Below are positions 1 to 7,732 of a DNA stretch of 64,000 nucleotides, piece after piece. How positions within the stretch are numbered: the stretch's first letter is position 1; every line of letters begins with the position of its first letter. The position numbers and the translations under genes are program-made. The notes beneath the pieces are model-generated. The model did no database searches. It was not told the DNA's origin and worked only from the letters and a program-made list of their open reading frames with translations. The stretch covers positions 558,001 through 622,000 of the forward strand of contig OZ241740.1 of the NCBI GenBank assembly GCA_965200975.1. Direction: 5' to 3'. This stretch comes from S5-327 sp965200975. GTDB taxonomy: Bacteria > Chloroflexota > Dehalococcoidia > Lucifugimonadales > Australimonadaceae.

Positions 1-164
1 GGCCCCACTCCGACATGCCGCACAAGATAGGCGATACGGTGAGTGATCACCCGGGTCTTCCCCGACCCCGGGCCGGCGACGATAAGCAGCGGGCCGTCGA
101 CATGCTGAACGGCTGCACGCTGCGAGGGGTTCAGATCCTTGAGAAGCGCCTCGTCCCGGGCCAT
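1..164 (-). CDS. UvrD/PcrA-family DNA helicase, N-terminal fragment (cut by window edge)
   Basis: The reverse strand from the ATG at 164 encodes about 54 residues beginning MARDEALLKDLNPSQRAAVQ, followed by the Walker A motif AGPGSGKT and the ITHRIAYLV segment. This is the usual start of superfamily 1A 3'-5' helicases (UvrD, PcrA, Rep), with the Q-motif (LNPSQ) just before Walker A. These enzymes unwind DNA in nucleotide-excision and mismatch repair and during replication restart. Most of the gene lies left of the window, so UvrD cannot be told from PcrA or Rep. It is the last visible gene of a minus-strand run and lies 109 bases beyond the lipoprotein gene. Confidence 0.85.
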   Translation of the reverse strand, partial: MARDEALLKDLNPSQRAAVQHVDGPLLIVAGPGSGKTRVITHRIAYLVRHVGVG

Positions 165-273
165 ATACGGGGATTATAGTCGCTTCCCGGCGCGCCGGTT
201 GCCGGCAGACAAAGAGGGCGCCTGCTCAATGCTCAATCGGAATGGATGAGGGGGCTGGGGAGCGGCGCCTCGG

Positions 274-720
274 CTATTGGCCTACCGCGACGAGCTCCAT
301 ATCGACGCGGCTAGGATGGCCGCGAGTGATTACGTCGTAGGCCGTGTCGTTGATGAAGAGCAGCTGGCCATCAGCGTCCGTAATCTTGGCGAGGAGCCCG
401 TACGTGTTGCGGGAGTCGATGGCGTTCGGGTGGTAACGCACCGCGAAACCCACAGGCGATGGCCCCGGATCCGCAATAGCCTGCTCTGCAATGAGAACGG
501 ACGAGGCGTCGATCAGCGTTACGTCCCGCAGTTGCACAACGAGAGAGGCGCCGGGCGGGATTGCCGGGGCTGCGGGAAAGGAGACTTTGCCGATGACCGA
601 TTCGCTGAGCAAGAATGCGTCAGGAGTCGCCGTCGCCTCCACTGGCGCCGGCGGAGGCTCGGAACTGCAGGCGGCGGCGAGCCCCGCCGCTGCCGCAAGT
701 ACGGCGAGAAGGACGTTCAT
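274..720 (-). CDS. YbaY-family lipoprotein
   Basis: A 148-residue protein with a lipoprotein signal peptide: short N-terminus, hydrophobic stretch LLAVLAAAAGLAAAC with a lipobox (LAAAC, lipidated Cys at residue 18), then a Pro/Ala-rich tether. The remainder (about residues 40-148) matches the YbaY/YscW-like beta-sandwich family: a VIGKVSF opening, a PPGASLVVQLRDVTL strand pair and an AVRYHP...Y..LAKI pattern. The family is of unknown biochemical function and is presumed to act at the cell surface. Its start lies 3 bases after the stop of the RNase HI-MoaC fusion, so it is probably co-transcribed with the moaA/moaC run. Confidence 0.75.
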   Translation of the reverse strand: MNVLLAVLAAAAGLAAACSSEPPPAPVEATATPDAFLLSESVIGKVSFPAAPAIPPGASLVVQLRDVTLIDASSVLIAEQAIADPGPSPVGFAVRYHPNAIDSRNTYGLLAKITDADGQLLFINDTAYDVITRGHPSRVDMELVAVGQ

Positions 721-723
721 CGC

Positions 724-1764
724 CTACTCCGCCTGGTAGTCGCCATGCGTCCCGCCCGCTTTCGCGAGTAGGCGGATGCCGCCGATCGTCATGGCGCGGT
801 CTGAAGCCTTGCACATGTCGTAAATCGTGAGCGCTGCTGCGCTGGCGGCGGCGAGCGCCTCCATCTCGACGCCGGTCTTGGCCGTCGTGCGGGCGCGAGC
901 CGTGATCGCCACCTGACCATGCTGCGGATCCGTCTCGAAGTCGACCTCGACGTGGGAGAGGGGTATCTGGTGGGCCAGAGGGATAAGCTCCCACGTGTGC
1001 TTCGCCGCGTTGACGCCGGCAATCCGCGCGACAGTGAAGACGTCGCCCTTCGGCATCTTGCCCTGAAGAATGAGAGCGAGCGTCTCCGGACGCATCGTTA
1101 TGGCCGCCGCCGCCGTCGCCTCGCGGTCCGAGTCGGGCTTCTCCCCGACGTCGACCATCCGCGCGGCGCCCTGAGCGTCGATGTGAGTGAGGCCTCGCTG
1201 CTCCCCGGGCGCCCTGCTCGCGCCCTCATGGACGGCGGTTGGCTCTGGACGCTCTCTTCCGGTTGACGTTCCTGCGCCGCTTCCCCTGAACGCGGAGGGC
1301 GCCGCACTGTTCCCTCGCCCGGAAGCGCCTTGAGAGCCGGGGCGGGCGCCGCGCGCGCCGGGGATGTCTCGCGCATTCTTCATGGCGGCCACGGCGAGCC
1401 GGTCGGCCTGCTCGTTCTGCGGATGCCCGTCATGCCCCCGCACCCACTTGAAATCGACGTTGCGCTGCGCGATGAGCCGGTCCAGCTCCTCCCAGAGATC
1501 CCGGTTGGCGTTCCGCTTCCATCCCTTGGTCATCGTCTTCACGACGTACTCGCTGTCGGAATGCACGACAACGGCGGCGCCGGCGGGAGTAGCCCCGATT
1601 CCCTTGATCGCGGCGGTGATCTCCATGCGGTTGTTGGTGGTGCCGGGATCGGCGCCGGAGAGCTGCTCGGTCTGCCCGTCATGTTCGATGATTGCGGCCC
1701 ACCCTCCCGGGCCGGGGTTTCCGAGGCAGGAGCCGTCGGTGTAGATGTTGTGCGTTGGCGTCAT
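724..1764 (-). CDS. RNase HI - MoaC fusion protein
   Basis: One uninterrupted frame encodes two enzymes (346 residues). Residues 1-132 are RNase HI, which cuts RNA in RNA:DNA hybrids; the catalytic carboxylates D10, E48, D70 and D121 are all visible (YTDGSCLGNPGPGGW, RMEITAA, SDSEY, NEQADRLA). Residues 133-190 are a low-complexity Gly/Ser/Arg/Pro linker. Residues 192-343 are MoaC, cyclic pyranopterin monophosphate synthase, complete with the KGDVFTVARIAG and TIYDMCKASDRAM active-site segments. The ATG at 1764 is chosen because AGGGAGGGG precedes it; an open frame reaches back to 1962 but is low complexity. The RdgB-MoaA fusion is upstream, so successive MoCo steps are neighbours. No good start with a ribosome site is seen directly before MoaC, but processing or internal initiation cannot be excluded. 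Confidence 0.85.
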   Translation of the reverse strand: MTPTHNIYTDGSCLGNPGPGGWAAIIEHDGQTEQLSGADPGTTNNRMEITAAIKGIGATPAGAAVVVHSDSEYVVKTMTKGWKRNANRDLWEELDRLIAQRNVDFKWVRGHDGHPQNEQADRLAVAAMKNARDIPGARGARPGSQGASGRGNSAAPSAFRGSGAGTSTGRERPEPTAVHEGASRAPGEQRGLTHIDAQGAARMVDVGEKPDSDREATAAAAITMRPETLALILQGKMPKGDVFTVARIAGVNAAKHTWELIPLAHQIPLSHVEVDFETDPQHGQVAITARARTTAKTGVEMEALAAASAAALTIYDMCKASDRAMTIGGIRLLAKAGGTHGDYQAE

Positions 1765-2068
1765 AGTGGGCCCCTCCCTAATCCTCCCCCGGCGCGGAGG
1801 AGTCGTGATGTAGCGTTGCCCCCCATCCGCAAGCCTGCGCTCATCTCCTTGCGTTACGTACAACGCAGGCAGGGAGCATGAAGTTCTCCCCGGCGCGCCT
1901 GGGACAGGCGGCGTTGCGTCCCTCCCTCGCTGCAGGCGCAGTCTGCGCAGGGACGCAGCCACTAGGGTAGAGGCCGGGAGCGGGGACGGGCAACGCCCGA
2001 ATGTCGCAGCGAACGAAGCGGCCAGGCGAAAAGAGGCGGACAGGCGAAAGAAGCGGCGCGCCGCCCCC
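1765..2068. other. Intergenic spacer of the moaA-moaC run
   Basis: About 300 bases without a convincing gene. It holds the ribosome-binding site of the RNase HI-MoaC gene at its left end and a short imperfect repetition of a GGCCAGGCGAAA/GGACAGGCGAAA type near 2020-2055. Open frames across it are low complexity and arginine-rich. No terminator or promoter was recognised, so the two fusion genes may share a transcript. Confidence 0.4.
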
Positions 2069-3775
2069 TCAACCGCCGATCTGGTACATCTCGATCTTGC
2101 GCGCGGAAGATTCCTCTCCGCCGCGGAGCAGTCCTGCCCTCAGCTCCGAGTAACGGTCGGTTCGCGCTCTCCAAACGCCGGCGATGCGCTCCCGCAGCGC
2201 ATCGTCCGACTCGCCGCTTCGCATGGGCGTCATCAGGTCTGCGCCCGACGACGCGAACAGGCAGGTGAGCATCTGCCCCTCAGGCGAAAGACGCACCCGG
2301 GTGCAGTCCCCGCAGAACGGCTGCGTTACCGATGAGATAAAGCCGATTTCGCCGTCGCCGTCGACGAAACCCCAGCGCTCCGCGACCTCGCCGCGATAGT
2401 TAGGCGCAAGGGGCTCGATGGGGTAAGCGGCGTTGATCCGCTCCGCCAGCTCGGCGGAGGGCACGACCTGCTCCCGACGCCACCCGTTGATGTTGCCCAC
2501 GTCCATGTACTCGATGAAGCGGAGAATGTGGCCTGTGCCCTTGAAGCGCCGCACCATGTCGAGCACGGTGTGGTCGTTGACGCCTCGCTCGACGACGGCG
2601 TTGATCTTCACCGGAGAGAGCCCAACCTCCTCCGCAGCGGCGATGCCTTCGAACACAGCCTCAGGGCCGTACCCGCGGCCATTCATAGCCCCGAACACTA
2701 CGGGGTCGAGCGAGTCGAGGCTGACCGTGATGCGGCGTAGCCCCGCGGCGTGGAGCGCCCCCGCCTGCTCGGCGAGCAGGTAGCCGTTCGTCGTGAGCGT
2801 GAGATCCTCAATCCCGTCGATAGCGGCGAGGAGCTCGACAAGCCGCTCGACGTTCCGCCGCACCAGCGGCTCGCCGCCGGTGATGCGCACCTTCGACACT
2901 CCGAGGCTCACGAACAGCCCGGTGATGCGGGCGATCTCCTCGTACGAGAGAATGGCCTCGCGGGGCAGGAACGTGTAACGCTCGCCAAAAATCTCGGCGG
3001 GCATGCAGTACGTGCACCGAAAGTTGCATCGGTCGGTTACGGATATGCGCAGGTCGCGCACTCTCCTCCCCAGCGTGTCGGCGAGGAGAGCGGAGCCTTC
3101 CCCGGTGTGGGGAGGGCTCTCCGATGAAGCGCCGCCGTCCGACTCCCCGCCGCGGCTGCGACCATGCCGGACGGAGGGGCCCGCCTCTCCAAGCATCGCG
3201 GTCATTCGGCGCGCAGCCTGTCCCCGGTGGCTAATCGCGTCCTTCTCGCCGGACGCCAGCTCGGCGACCGTCTTCCCGTAGCCGGGCACGGAGAAGACGG
3301 GGTCGTACCCGAACCCGTTCTCGCCCGACGGCGAAAGCGCGACGCGGCCCTCGCAGACGCCTTCCGCGACGCGCTCAGCTCCGCTGGGCTCGGCAAGCGC
3401 GAGCACGACGCGGTAGCGGCAGGAGCGCTGCTCCTCGGGAACGCCCTCGAGCTCTGAAAGCAGAAGCCGCGTGCGGCCCACGTCGTCAAGGCCGGCGCCG
3501 CCATAGCGCGCGGAGCGCACGCCCGGACGCCCCCCGAGCGCGTCGACCTCGATGCCGGAGTCGTCCGCAAGGGACGGCAGCCCGGAGGCGTCGCGGAACG
3601 CCCTTGCCTTGATGCGGGCGTTCTCTTCGAACGTCTCGCCGGTCTCTCCCACCTCAAGCTGCAGGCCAAGCTCGGCAGGAGTCGCCAGATCCAAATCAGC
3701 CCCGGCGAACAGCCGTCTGAACTCGGCGACCTTGTGGGCGTTGTTGGTGGCAATGAGCAGCCGGAAGCGCGCCAT
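2069..3775 (-). CDS. RdgB (XTP/dITP pyrophosphatase) - MoaA fusion protein
   Basis: A single 568-residue frame. Residues 1-197 are RdgB/Ham1, which hydrolyses non-canonical purine nucleotides (ITP, dITP, XTP) to keep them out of nucleic acids: ATNNAHKVAEF, ADDSGIEVDALGGRPG, GENGFGYDPVF and ISHRGQA are all present. Residues 198-234 are a polar linker rich in Gly and Ser. Residues 235-568 are MoaA, the radical-SAM GTP 3',8-cyclase of MoCo synthesis: first cluster C250-C254-C257 (CNFRCTYC), GGEPL, second cluster FCGDC...C and the essential C-terminal GG (YQIGG). Each half has normal family length. A GTG just before VRDLRIS has GGGGAGG only about three bases away, too close for a good start, so a true fusion is favoured. 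The linker DNA contains a strong hairpin. Confidence 0.87.
   Translation of the reverse strand: MARFRLLIATNNAHKVAEFRRLFAGADLDLATPAELGLQLEVGETGETFEENARIKARAFRDASGLPSLADDSGIEVDALGGRPGVRSARYGGAGLDDVGRTRLLLSELEGVPEEQRSCRYRVVLALAEPSGAERVAEGVCEGRVALSPSGENGFGYDPVFSVPGYGKTVAELASGEKDAISHRGQAARRMTAMLGEAGPSVRHGRSRGGESDGGASSESPPHTGEGSALLADTLGRRVRDLRISVTDRCNFRCTYCMPAEIFGERYTFLPREAILSYEEIARITGLFVSLGVSKVRITGGEPLVRRNVERLVELLAAIDGIEDLTLTTNGYLLAEQAGALHAAGLRRITVSLDSLDPVVFGAMNGRGYGPEAVFEGIAAAEEVGLSPVKINAVVERGVNDHTVLDMVRRFKGTGHILRFIEYMDVGNINGWRREQVVPSAELAERINAAYPIEPLAPNYRGEVAERWGFVDGDGEIGFISSVTQPFCGDCTRVRLSPEGQMLTCLFASSGADLMTPMRSGESDDALRERIAGVWRARTDRYSELRAGLLRGGEESSARKIEMYQIGG
3093..3119. repeat. Palindrome inside the RdgB-MoaA linker
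   Basis: GAGCCTTCCCC and GGGGAGGGCTC flank the 5-base loop GGTGT, giving an 11-bp hairpin with a single G-T pair. It encodes roughly residues 219-228 of the fusion (the SPPHTGEGSA stretch), which belongs to neither enzyme domain. It resembles an intergenic palindromic element captured in frame. Confidence 0.6.
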
Positions 3776-3826
3776 AGGCCAATTCTAGCATTGCGAGGCC
3801 AAAGAGAGCGCTCCCCCGCTTCTTCG

Positions 3827-3860
3827 CCAGGGGAGCTGGGGGAACGAGACGCTCTCCCAT
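3827..3860 (-). repeat. Degenerate copy of the dispersed palindromic repeat
   Basis: Read on the minus strand this segment gives ATGGGAGAGCGTC, a short centre, then CCCCCAG and CCCCTGG, matching the family seen at 7651-7674 with a few substitutions. It lies between the divergent RdgB-MoaA and hsp20 genes. Confidence 0.5.
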
Positions 3861-3905
3861 CCCGGACTACTCTTGCAAACCTTGATATTGCCAATAGCAG
3901 AGTTA

Positions 3906-3934
3906 TTGACATTATTCGCCAGTATCTGATACAG
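3906..3934 (+). promoter_or_regulatory. Probable housekeeping promoter of hsp20
   Basis: TTGACA (3906-3911) is followed after 17 bases by ATACAG (3929-3934), immediately preceded by TG, in a locally AT-rich stretch of a GC-rich genome. It sits about 70 bases ahead of the hsp20 start. The -35 is perfect and the -10 weak, so additional heat control is possible; no CIRCE element or ROSE-type structure was recognised. Confidence 0.5.
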
Positions 3935-4001
3935 TTCATATCAAGAAAAGCGAGCCGGACAGTAAACGACTCGCCGAGAGAGCAAGAAGGAGGTTGCAGT
4001 C

Positions 4002-4478
4002 ATGGCTATCGAACGTTGGAGTCCATTCCAGGACATACTGGGTTGGGAGCGCGCGTTGCGTCGGCCTTTCCCGTTGACGCACCGCCCGCAACAGGTCGCC
4101 TACGCCGGCGGCTGGGCCATTCCTCTGGACATCGAGCGCGACGGCGACGATGTCGTGGTGAAGGGCGCCTTGCCCGGCGTGCGCCCCGGCGACATCGACA
4201 TCACGATCGAAGACGGCGTGCTAACCCTGGCGGCCCAAACGGCGTCGGACGCCGAGCGCGAAGAGGCCGGCTACTTGCTGCGCGAAAGGCGCTCCGGAGC
4301 ATTCCGGCGCTCCATCCGTCTCCCCCGAAGCGTCGACCCCGAAAAGGCGGCGTCCACCTACGAGCACGGCGTCGTGACTATCCGGCTCCCGATCGCAGAG
4401 GAGCGAAAGGCGAAGCGTCTGACGCTCACGGTCGCAGACCCTGCGCCTGCCCCTGCGGACGAGCCGTCTCCCGCGTAG
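4002..4478 (+). CDS. Small heat-shock protein, Hsp20/alpha-crystallin family
   Basis: A 158-residue chaperone that holds unfolding cytoplasmic proteins in large oligomers without ATP. The alpha-crystallin domain runs from about residue 40 to 142: WAIPLDIERDGDDVVVKGALPGV at its start (quoted in part), DIDITIEDGVLTL, YLLRERRSGAFRRSIRLP and GVVTIRLP, followed by a Pro/Ala tail. The start is secured by AAGGAGGT at 3987-3994, eight bases before the ATG. A promoter-like TTGACA box lies upstream and a strong hairpin with T-rich tail downstream, so the gene is probably monocistronic. Length and domain order are normal for class A bacterial Hsp20. Confidence 0.93.
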   Translation: MAIERWSPFQDILGWERALRRPFPLTHRPQQVAYAGGWAIPLDIERDGDDVVVKGALPGVRPGDIDITIEDGVLTLAAQTASDAEREEAGYLLRERRSGAFRRSIRLPRSVDPEKAASTYEHGVVTIRLPIAEERKAKRLTLTVADPAPAPADEPSPA

Positions 4479-4530
4479 GCGCGCCGCCAACCTATAGACG
4501 AGCGCCCGGCTCGGGCGCATAGATCCCCGG

Positions 4531-4564
4531 CTCCCCGCAACGCCCCTGTTGCGGGGAGCTCTTT
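4531..4564 (+). terminator. Intrinsic terminator after hsp20
   Basis: A perfect 11-bp stem, CTCCCCGCAAC paired with GTTGCGGGGAG around the loop GCCCCT, is followed by CTCTTT. It lies between the convergent hsp20 and NMT1-like genes. The T-rich side fits termination of the plus-strand hsp20 transcript. Confidence 0.8.
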
Positions 4565-5540
4565 AACTGTCGAGCGCCCCGGGAGCGATGAGGTCCGCGA
4601 GAGGCTGCTTGCGCTCCGTCATCCCGTGCTCGACCGCAAATGTCTGCACGAGGTCGATCGCCGCCGCATTCGCCGCGACTCCGTAAGCGTACGGGTTCTC
4701 GCCGAACGTCTCGTGTTGCCGCTCCAGCATCTCCCGCGAAAAAACGAGCGCTGACGGAGGCTCCTTTCGCACGCGGGCCATGGTCAGGCGCTGCGCTTCC
4801 ATGAATGCGTCGAGCAGGCTCCGCGCAACCCACGGGCGCGCGTCGAGGATGCTCTTGCGCACGATCGTCGCGTGATGAGCGGGAAAGACCCCAGTCTTCA
4901 CGTAGTAGCGCTCCGACTCCGCCACGCCATCCGCAAAGAGCGGGACAAACCGCGACCGGTCGGCGAGCGGCCCGCTCGTCGGCGGGTGGACCGAGTACAT
5001 CGCGTCGAGCGCGCCGTCGCTCATCATCTGTTCGATGTCGTTCGGCGGCGGATTTATGACTACCCCTTCCGGAGGCTGGAAAGTTTTGGTCTGACCAGGT
5101 ATGACGGGATCGGGTCTGCCCTGAAACCATTCGACGCCGCGAGGCTCCACGCCGAACTCGTGCTGCAGAATGCCCCGCGTCCAAAGCGCCGCAGTCATCT
5201 GGTAATCGACGACGCCGACGCGCTTGCCTGCTAGGTCCTCCGGGTGGTTCTGCCGTATCCCCGCCCCGACTCGCGTCATTGTGTTGACGTACGAAAATGT
5301 ACGGTTGTGAAACACCGGCAGCACGCGGTAGTCCCAGCCGAGAGGAATAGCCTGCAAGGTGAACGACATCGACATCTCCGAAATGTCGAACTCGTCGCCC
5401 TGTAGCTGCCGGCGCCAGATCTCCTGCAGGGGAATGGCGTGATGCTCCAGAACAATGCCTTCGGGCTTCACTTCCCCCGTCAGTAAAGGCTGGATTCTGT
5501 CCCACGGCGTCATCGCCAGCGTAAGAGTGAGGTCGGCCAT
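4563..5540 (-). CDS. NMT1/THI5-like, 4,5-dihydroxyphthalate decarboxylase-related protein
   Basis: A 325-residue protein with the periplasmic-binding-protein type II fold seen in the 4,5-dihydroxyphthalate decarboxylase-like/NMT1 group: MADLTLTLAMTPWDRIQPL start, IPLQEIWRRQLQGDEFDISE, a DLAGKRVGVVDYQMTAALW hinge segment and a C-terminal helix pair. There is no signal peptide, which separates it from ABC-transporter receptors and fits a cytoplasmic enzyme or sensor. Members of this group have been linked to aromatic decarboxylation, but substrate cannot be read from the sequence. It is followed on the same strand by nothing closely spaced; the MocA-like gene upstream ends 15 bases away and may share its transcript. 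Confidence 0.65.
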   Translation of the reverse strand: MADLTLTLAMTPWDRIQPLLTGEVKPEGIVLEHHAIPLQEIWRRQLQGDEFDISEMSMSFTLQAIPLGWDYRVLPVFHNRTFSYVNTMTRVGAGIRQNHPEDLAGKRVGVVDYQMTAALWTRGILQHEFGVEPRGVEWFQGRPDPVIPGQTKTFQPPEGVVINPPPNDIEQMMSDGALDAMYSVHPPTSGPLADRSRFVPLFADGVAESERYYVKTGVFPAHHATIVRKSILDARPWVARSLLDAFMEAQRLTMARVRKEPPSALVFSREMLERQHETFGENPYAYGVAANAAAIDLVQTFAVEHGMTERKQPLADLIAPGALDS

Positions 5541-5555
5541 CGACGTTTACCCTCG

Positions 5556-6221
5556 CTACTGTTGCGAAGCGTCTCCCTCGCTGCCGGCAGTGCGAGAGAG
5601 TCGCTGCTCTCCGGATGCTACCTTGAGGGCTGCCTCGTAGTCATCTCGCGTGTTGAGGTTCGTAAGCGCGAGCGAGTCGTCGACCGGAACAAGCAGACGC
5701 CGCTCCCGGTGACGGGCGACGACCTCGCGCAGCCCTTCGCGCTCCTCCGTCACGCCGAGGAGTTCGGGAAGCAGCGCCGCGCTGAACAGGGGCGGATGAC
5801 CCGCGCGCCCTTCGAACGACGGAGCGGCCAGAAGCGGGCGCTCCGTGAGCCATGCGCCGCGCAGCGCCGACAGAAGAGCGCCGCTGCGCGGCTGGTCCAC
5901 CGAAACAATCAGGACGGCGCCTACGCCGGGCGGCAGTGCGCGCAGTCCCGCCACGATCGACGTGGCCCGCCCCTCGCGGTAGCGCAGGTTCTCGACGACG
6001 ATGGCCTGGGGCGCGCTGCGCAGCTCCTCGCGCAACCGCTCGCCGAGATGGCCGAGCACCACGACGATAGGGGCGTATCCCGCCTCGGCGAGAGCGTGCG
6101 CTTGGTGTGCGAGCAGCGACTGCCCGGAAGTCCACGGCAGCAACGCCTTCATCTCCCCCATGCGCGTCGACTCGCCGGCGGCCAGCAGCACCGCGGCGAC
6201 AGTGGGGGAAGAAGCAGTCAT
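5556..6221 (-). CDS. MocA/MobA-like molybdopterin nucleotidyltransferase
   Basis: A 221-residue NTP-transferase: LLAAGESTRMGEMKALLPW is the nucleotide-binding signature (LAAGxSxRMGxxK), followed by VVVLGH, the metal-binding VSVDQP segment and GRAGHPPLF. This arrangement is that of MocA/MobA-like enzymes, which attach CMP or GMP to molybdopterin. Together with moaA, moaC and xdhC in the same 12 kb it suggests the cell makes a dinucleotide MoCo for molybdenum hydroxylases, MocA (cytidylyl) being the likelier activity because XdhC is present. CTP versus GTP preference cannot be decided by eye. It lies 15 bases before the NMT1-like gene on the same strand. Confidence 0.75.
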   Translation of the reverse strand: MTASSPTVAAVLLAAGESTRMGEMKALLPWTSGQSLLAHQAHALAEAGYAPIVVVLGHLGERLREELRSAPQAIVVENLRYREGRATSIVAGLRALPPGVGAVLIVSVDQPRSGALLSALRGAWLTERPLLAAPSFEGRAGHPPLFSAALLPELLGVTEEREGLREVVARHRERRLLVPVDDSLALTNLNTRDDYEAALKVASGEQRLSRTAGSEGDASQQ

Positions 6222-6280
6222 ACCGCGCAGGATAGCAGTCTGCCTTCCGAGAGTCCGGCAACTCTTCAGAGCTCGTGCTC

Positions 6281-6375
6281 GCCAGGGGGTCTGGGGAGCG
6301 ATCGAACCAGGGGGTCTGGGGGAGCGGACGCTCTCCCAGCATCGCGCCGGCGCTGACGCCCCTCATCGGCGCTAT
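6281..6375 (-). repeat. Dispersed palindromic repeat, copy with conserved tail
   Basis: The core 6316-6339 has arms CTGGGGGAGCG and CGCTCTCCCAG around GA and is the exact reverse complement of the core at 7651-7674. It is flanked by CCAGGGGGT and by a tail (GCGCCGGCGCTGACGCCCCTC type, then GGCGCTAT) found again near 35020, 38770, 48520 and 63205. A second CCAGGGGGTCTGGGGAGCG half copy lies at 6282-6300. It fills the gap between the enolase-superfamily and MocA-like genes. Confidence 0.8.
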
Positions 6376-6403
6376 CGCGGCGCGCTCGAACGCCGCCGCT
6401 GCA

Positions 6404-7519
6404 CTAGCCTGCTATGACGCCCATCACGTCGGTGGTGTAGTGATCGACGGCATCGAGGTCTAGCTCGACCCCCAGGCCGGGGAGATGAGGCACCGTGATA
6501 TGGCCGCGCACCGGCACGAGCGGCTTCACCAACAGGTCGCTTTGCAGCCGGGCGCCTGTGCCCAAGCTGGCTGGCGGCGCTTTGCCCAACGACGTCGACA
6601 AGTGCAGGCCCGCCGCAATGCCCACGCCCGTTTCCAGCGACGACGACACCGTGGAGCGCAGGCCGTGCCGCGCGGCATACGCCATAATCGCCTGCGCGCG
6701 GCGTATGCCGCCCGCCTTCGCCGCTTTCACCACAAGCACATCCGCTGCTTCTGCGGCAACCACCCGCTCGGCGTCTCCGAGCGTTGACACCGCCTCGTCG
6801 GCGGCAATCGGGGCGCGGGTCTCGCGGCGAATGCGCGCCAGCCCGCTCAGATCTTCGGCGATAACCGGCTGCTCGATGAACTCCAGGTTGTAAGGCCGCA
6901 GCCGCTCTATCGTGTGGATAGCGCGCTCCGCCGTCCATCCCTCGTCGGCGTCGACGCGCAGCGCGACATCCGGCCCGATAGCTTGCCGCACCATCCGCAC
7001 GATCTCGACGTCGTCGTCGGGATCGCGAGCGCCGAGCGACGCCTTGACGCATTCATAGCCGTCCGCGACGGCGGCCGCCGCCTGCTCAGCCGCCTCTTCC
7101 GGCGGGAGAAAGTCGAGCAGCGCCGCCATCGGCGCCCAATCGATCACCCCGCCCAGAAGATCGGTGACAGGCCGGCCCGCGTTCTTCCCCATCGCGTCGA
7201 ACGCGGCAGTCTCGAGGCCGAACCGCAGCGCGTCGCCGGATGCGCTCCTCGGCGCCAGGGCCGACAGCACGTCGTAAGCGATGGCCGGGTGGAGGCCGAG
7301 CGCCGACGGCGCGAGTTCGTGGAGCACCGCGGCAGTGTCGGCGATGCTGGGCGGTCTGCCGGGCCCCACGGGGGCAGCCTCGCCGAACCCGACGACGCCG
7401 TTGTCCATGTGCATCCAGATGATGAGCGCGTTGCGTCCGGCCTTGGTGGGGTCCAACGCCCGGTGCAGGTCGCGCAGGGGGATGCGTACGCCCCGCCATT
7501 CCAGTTTGCTGATTTGCAT
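6404..7519 (-). CDS. Enolase-superfamily (mandelate racemase/muconate lactonizing) enzyme
   Basis: A 371-residue protein from the ATG at 7519 (MQISKLEWRGVRIPLRDL); a longer open frame to 7579 lacks conserved residues. The N-terminal capping domain is followed by a barrel with the metal ligands typical of the muconate-lactonizing group: RVDADEGW, EFIEQP and AADEAVST, then VVKAAKAGG supplying the barrel-end lysine. The usual KxK pair on strand 2 reads K-A-S (CVKASLG), so the second lysine, often a catalytic base, is a serine. The enzyme therefore probably does not carry out classical dipeptide epimerisation or o-succinylbenzoate synthesis, and the reaction is unknown. Repeats flank the gene on both sides. 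Confidence 0.8.
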   Translation of the reverse strand: MQISKLEWRGVRIPLRDLHRALDPTKAGRNALIIWMHMDNGVVGFGEAAPVGPGRPPSIADTAAVLHELAPSALGLHPAIAYDVLSALAPRSASGDALRFGLETAAFDAMGKNAGRPVTDLLGGVIDWAPMAALLDFLPPEEAAEQAAAAVADGYECVKASLGARDPDDDVEIVRMVRQAIGPDVALRVDADEGWTAERAIHTIERLRPYNLEFIEQPVIAEDLSGLARIRRETRAPIAADEAVSTLGDAERVVAAEAADVLVVKAAKAGGIRRAQAIMAYAARHGLRSTVSSSLETGVGIAAGLHLSTSLGKAPPASLGTGARLQSDLLVKPLVPVRGHITVPHLPGLGVELDLDAVDHYTTDVMGVIAG

Positions 7520-7599
7520 CGCCGCGGCATTATGCCCCAAAGCGAGCCCTGTCGCAGCGAGAGTGGCGGCGCAAGGCAACTGCTCAGGAGTTGAGGAGT

Positions 7600-7732
7600 A
7601 CTGCCCTCGGACAGGAGCGTCCGGGTGGGTGCGTGAGCGCTGGGGCGCTGCTGGGAGAGCGTCCGCTCCCCCAGACCCCCTGGGAGCTTGGGCGGCGCCC
7701 GGAGCAGGCGTCCGGGTGGAGTGTTCGTGGGG
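7600..7732 (+). repeat. Dispersed palindromic repeat, reference copy
   Basis: The core at 7651-7674 has arms CTGGGAGAGCG and CGCTCCCCCAG around TC and is followed by ACCCCCTGGG. The preceding GAGCGCTGGGGCGCTG is also shared with copies near 17400 and 51070. The segment separates the enolase-superfamily gene from the end of gpsA. Arms could form a cruciform or an RNA hairpin, but no T-run follows, so it is not a standard terminator. Confidence 0.8.
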
